Positions 62,082 through 64,000 of a DNA stretch of 64,000 nucleotides are shown here, piece by piece. Every line of letters begins with the position of its first letter. Positions within the stretch are counted from its first letter, which is position 1. The stretch lies in contig NC_019673.1 in the NCBI RefSeq assembly GCF_000328705.1, forward strand, positions 620,001 to 684,000. Reading direction: 5' to 3'. The notes under the pieces were generated by a model. The model was not told where the DNA came from and ran no database searches. It worked only from the letters and a program-made list of their open reading frames with translations. Made by a program: the position numbers and the translations under genes. The DNA is from Saccharothrix espanaensis DSM 44229. GTDB lineage: Bacteria; Actinomycetota; Actinomycetes; Mycobacteriales; Pseudonocardiaceae.

Positions 62082-62963
62082 ATGAGCGCCTTCCAGACAG
62101 CAATCGTGCCCGCTGCGGGGTTGGGCACGCGCTTCCTCCCCACCACCAAAGCGGTGCCCAAGGAGCTGCTGCCGGTCGTGGACACCCCGGGGATCGAGCT
62201 GGTCGCCGCCGAGGCCGCCCAGGCCGGTGCGACCAAGCTCGTGATCGTCACCTCACCGGGCAAGGACGCGGTCGCCGAGTACTTCCGGCCGCAGCCCGAG
62301 CTGGAGCGGACGCTCGAAGCGCGCGGCAAGAGCGACCTGGTCGAGAAGGTCCGGCGCGCGTCCACCCTGCTGCACGTGGAGACCGCGATCCAGGACAAGG
62401 CCCTGGGCCTGGGCCACGCGGTCGGCTGCGCGGAGGGCAACCTGACCGGCGACGACGAGGCCGTGGCCGTGCTGCTGCCCGACGACCTGGTGCTGCCCAC
62501 CGGCGTGCTGACCCGGATGTCCGCGGTGCGCGAGCGGTTCGGCGGGAGCGTGCTCTGCGCGTTCGACATCCCCAAGGAGCAGATCTCCGCGTACGGCGTG
62601 TTCGACGTCCGCGAGACCGACGACGACGACGTCAAGCAGGTCGTCGGCATGGTCGAGAAGCCCAGGTCCGAGGACGCGCCGTCGACGTTCGCGGCGGCCG
62701 GCCGGTACCTGCTCGATCGGGCGGTGTTCGACGCGCTCAAGCGGATCACGCCCGGCTCGGGCGGCGAGCTGCAGCTCACCGACGCCATCGCACTGCTGAT
62801 CGAAGAGGGTCACCCGGTGCACGTCGTGGTCCACCGGGGTGGGCGACACGACCTGGGCAATCCGGGAGGATTCCTCAAAGCTGCGGTTGACTTCGCACTT
62901 GAGCACCCGGACTACGGGCCCGAGCTTGGGGAGTGGTTGCGGGAACGCCTCGGCAACTCCTGA
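62082..62963 (+). CDS. galU: UTP--glucose-1-phosphate uridylyltransferase
   Basis: 293 aa. Makes UDP-glucose from glucose-1-phosphate and UTP. Nucleotidyltransferase start IVPAAGLGTRFLPTTKAVPK (P-loop-like GLGTR), IVTSPGKDAV, VLLPDDLVLP and FDVRETDDDD. ATG 62082 lies next to a -10 like TACGCT, so probably leaderless. Followed by moeA after 14 bases, so co-transcription is likely. Confidence 0.96.
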   Translation: MSAFQTAIVPAAGLGTRFLPTTKAVPKELLPVVDTPGIELVAAEAAQAGATKLVIVTSPGKDAVAEYFRPQPELERTLEARGKSDLVEKVRRASTLLHVETAIQDKALGLGHAVGCAEGNLTGDDEAVAVLLPDDLVLPTGVLTRMSAVRERFGGSVLCAFDIPKEQISAYGVFDVRETDDDDVKQVVGMVEKPRSEDAPSTFAAAGRYLLDRAVFDALKRITPGSGGELQLTDAIALLIEEGHPVHVVVHRGGRHDLGNPGGFLKAAVDFALEHPDYGPELGEWLRERLGNS

Positions 62964-62977
62964 ACGAGGGTCAACAC

Positions 62978-64000
62978 ATGAGGTCAGTGGACGAGCAGCT
63001 CGCCAGGGTGATCGCCGCCGCCGTGCGGCCCGCCCCGGTGCGCGTGGCGATCTCCGAGTCGCAGGGCCTGCTCTGCGCCGAGGAGGTGGTCGCGGAACGC
63101 GCCCTGCCCGGTTTCGACCAGGCGGCGGTGGACGGCTACGCGGTGCGCAGCGTGGACGTCCAGGCCGCCAACGACGAGCCGGTGCAGCTACCCGTGGTCG
63201 GTGAGATCACGGCCGGGTCGCGCCAGCCCAGACGGCTGCAACCCGGTCAGGCCGTCCGGGTGGCCACGGGCGCGCCGCTGCCGACGCTGGCCGACGCCGT
63301 GGTCCCGCTCGGGTACACCGACGGGCACCCGGCGAAGGTGACCGTGCGCCGTCCCGTGCCGTCCGCCGGGTTCGTCCGGCGGACCGGCGAGGACGTGCAG
63401 ACCGGTGACGTCGCGGTCCGCCGCGGCGCGACCATCGGCGCCGCCCAGGTGGGTCTGCTGGCCGCGGTCGGGCGCAACAAGGTGCTGGTCCACCCCCGGC
63501 CGCGGGTGTCGGTGATCTCGATCGGCGAGGAGCTGGTCGACGTCGACCGCACCCCCGGCCAGGGGCAGGTCTACGACGTCAACTCCTACGCGCTGGCCGC
63601 CGCCGCGCGGGACGCGGGCGCCGAGGTCAGCCGGGTCGGCATCCAGTCCGCCGACCCGCGCCGGCTGCGCGAGGTGGTCGAGGGCCGGTTGCTGCTGTCC
63701 GAGATCGTGGTTGTCGCGGGCGGCGTCGGCGGGGTGATCGGCGACGAGGTGCGCGCCGCGCTGGCCGACCTGGGCGACGTCGACTCGACCCGGGTGGCCA
63801 TGCACCCCGGCTCGGTGCAGGGCTTCGGCCGGCTCGGGCCGGACGCGGTGCCCACGTTCCTGCTGCCCGCGAACCCGATGAGCGCCCTGGTCGTCTTCGA
63901 GGTGCTGGTCCGCCCGCTGATCCGGGCCGCGCTGGGCAAGCGCAACCCGTACCGGCGGGCGGTGAGCGCGCGGCTGCTGTCGCCGCTGACCTCGACCAAG
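62978..64000 (+). CDS. moeA: Molybdopterin molybdenumtransferase (partial at window end)
   Basis: 341 codons are inside the window and the gene continues beyond it. MoeA inserts molybdate into adenylated molybdopterin. Visible parts are ALPGFDQAAVDGYAVRSVDV, GEDVQTGDVAVRRGATIGAA and VSVISIGEELVDVDRTPGQG, with VYDVNSYALAAA and MHPGSVQGFG, ANPMSALVVFE. The loop AGGVGGVIGDE differs from the TGGVSVG of E. coli MoeA, as in mycobacterial MoeA1. ATG 62978. Confidence 0.94.
   Translation, partial: MRSVDEQLARVIAAAVRPAPVRVAISESQGLLCAEEVVAERALPGFDQAAVDGYAVRSVDVQAANDEPVQLPVVGEITAGSRQPRRLQPGQAVRVATGAPLPTLADAVVPLGYTDGHPAKVTVRRPVPSAGFVRRTGEDVQTGDVAVRRGATIGAAQVGLLAAVGRNKVLVHPRPRVSVISIGEELVDVDRTPGQGQVYDVNSYALAAAARDAGAEVSRVGIQSADPRRLREVVEGRLLLSEIVVVAGGVGGVIGDEVRAALADLGDVDSTRVAMHPGSVQGFGRLGPDAVPTFLLPANPMSALVVFEVLVRPLIRAALGKRNPYRRAVSARLLSPLTSTK

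Overview
The window is chromosomal DNA of a high-GC actinobacterium. Coding regions have an almost fully G/C third codon position, with many GTG starts, GTGA/ATGA start-stop overlaps and leaderless promoters. Family content (SAV2177-type methyltransferase, XRE-DUF5753/DUF397 pair, Zur-linked zinc-free ribosomal proteins, secreted enzymes with carbohydrate-binding modules) points to the Pseudonocardiales, probably an Actinosynnema/Saccharothrix/Lentzea-like organism. The genus is inference. No phage, plasmid, IS element, CRISPR array or biosynthetic cluster is visible.

Layout. 1-6.3 kb: lipoprotein carboxylesterase, a DUF2165 membrane protein and a large nSTAND NTPase with 14 WD40 repeats. 6.6-9.6 kb: alkylation repair (Ada-AlkA fusion, MGMT) and a DUF2306 membrane protein. 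9.66-12.5 kb: a four-gene operon (ArsR regulator, SRPBCC protein, DUF998 membrane protein, alpha/beta hydrolase) behind a duplicated palindromic operator. 12.6-16.6 kb: SAV2177-type methyltransferase, XRE-DUF5753/DUF397 pair with a paired operator, and a TetR/AhpC-like divergent pair with operators. 16.8-25.2 kb: secreted proteins (duplicated 123-aa protein, trypsin-like protease with CBM, C39-like peptidase), two LysR paralogues, an LAL regulator coupled to an MBL hydrolase, then a PQQ sugar dehydrogenase remnant.

25.8-34.2 kb: a Fic-fold protein that has lost its catalytic motif, small and TPR/HTH proteins, an AraC regulator next to a secreted intradiol dioxygenase, an excalibur-domain membrane protein, two small coupled ORFs, tRNA-Arg(CCU), and an uncharacterised protein. 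34.4-41.9 kb: secreted penicillin-acylase-family enzyme with F5/8C domain, orphan NarL regulator, GGDEF protein, BluB-like protein. 41.8-44.3 kb: a Zur-type regulon with S18, S14, L33 and L28 on one strand and a CobW-like protein, L31 and L32 on the other, with a Zur-like box between. 44.3-48 kb: assorted metabolic genes and a TRIC-like channel.

48-64 kb: a stress-response backbone in the order mprA-mprB ... pepD ... moaB ... mscL ... SAF protein, FmdB/Ruc-like protein, 5-FTHF cyclo-ligase, galU, moeA. From memory this follows the M. tuberculosis Rv0981-Rv0994 order, with insertions of a GNAT gene, deoR-galT, a sigma-like/OmpA-like pair and a second two-component system. A direct repeat TCTCAGG-N4-TCTCAGG lies upstream of mprA and, degenerate, upstream of pepD, suggesting that the two-component system controls itself and the protease.
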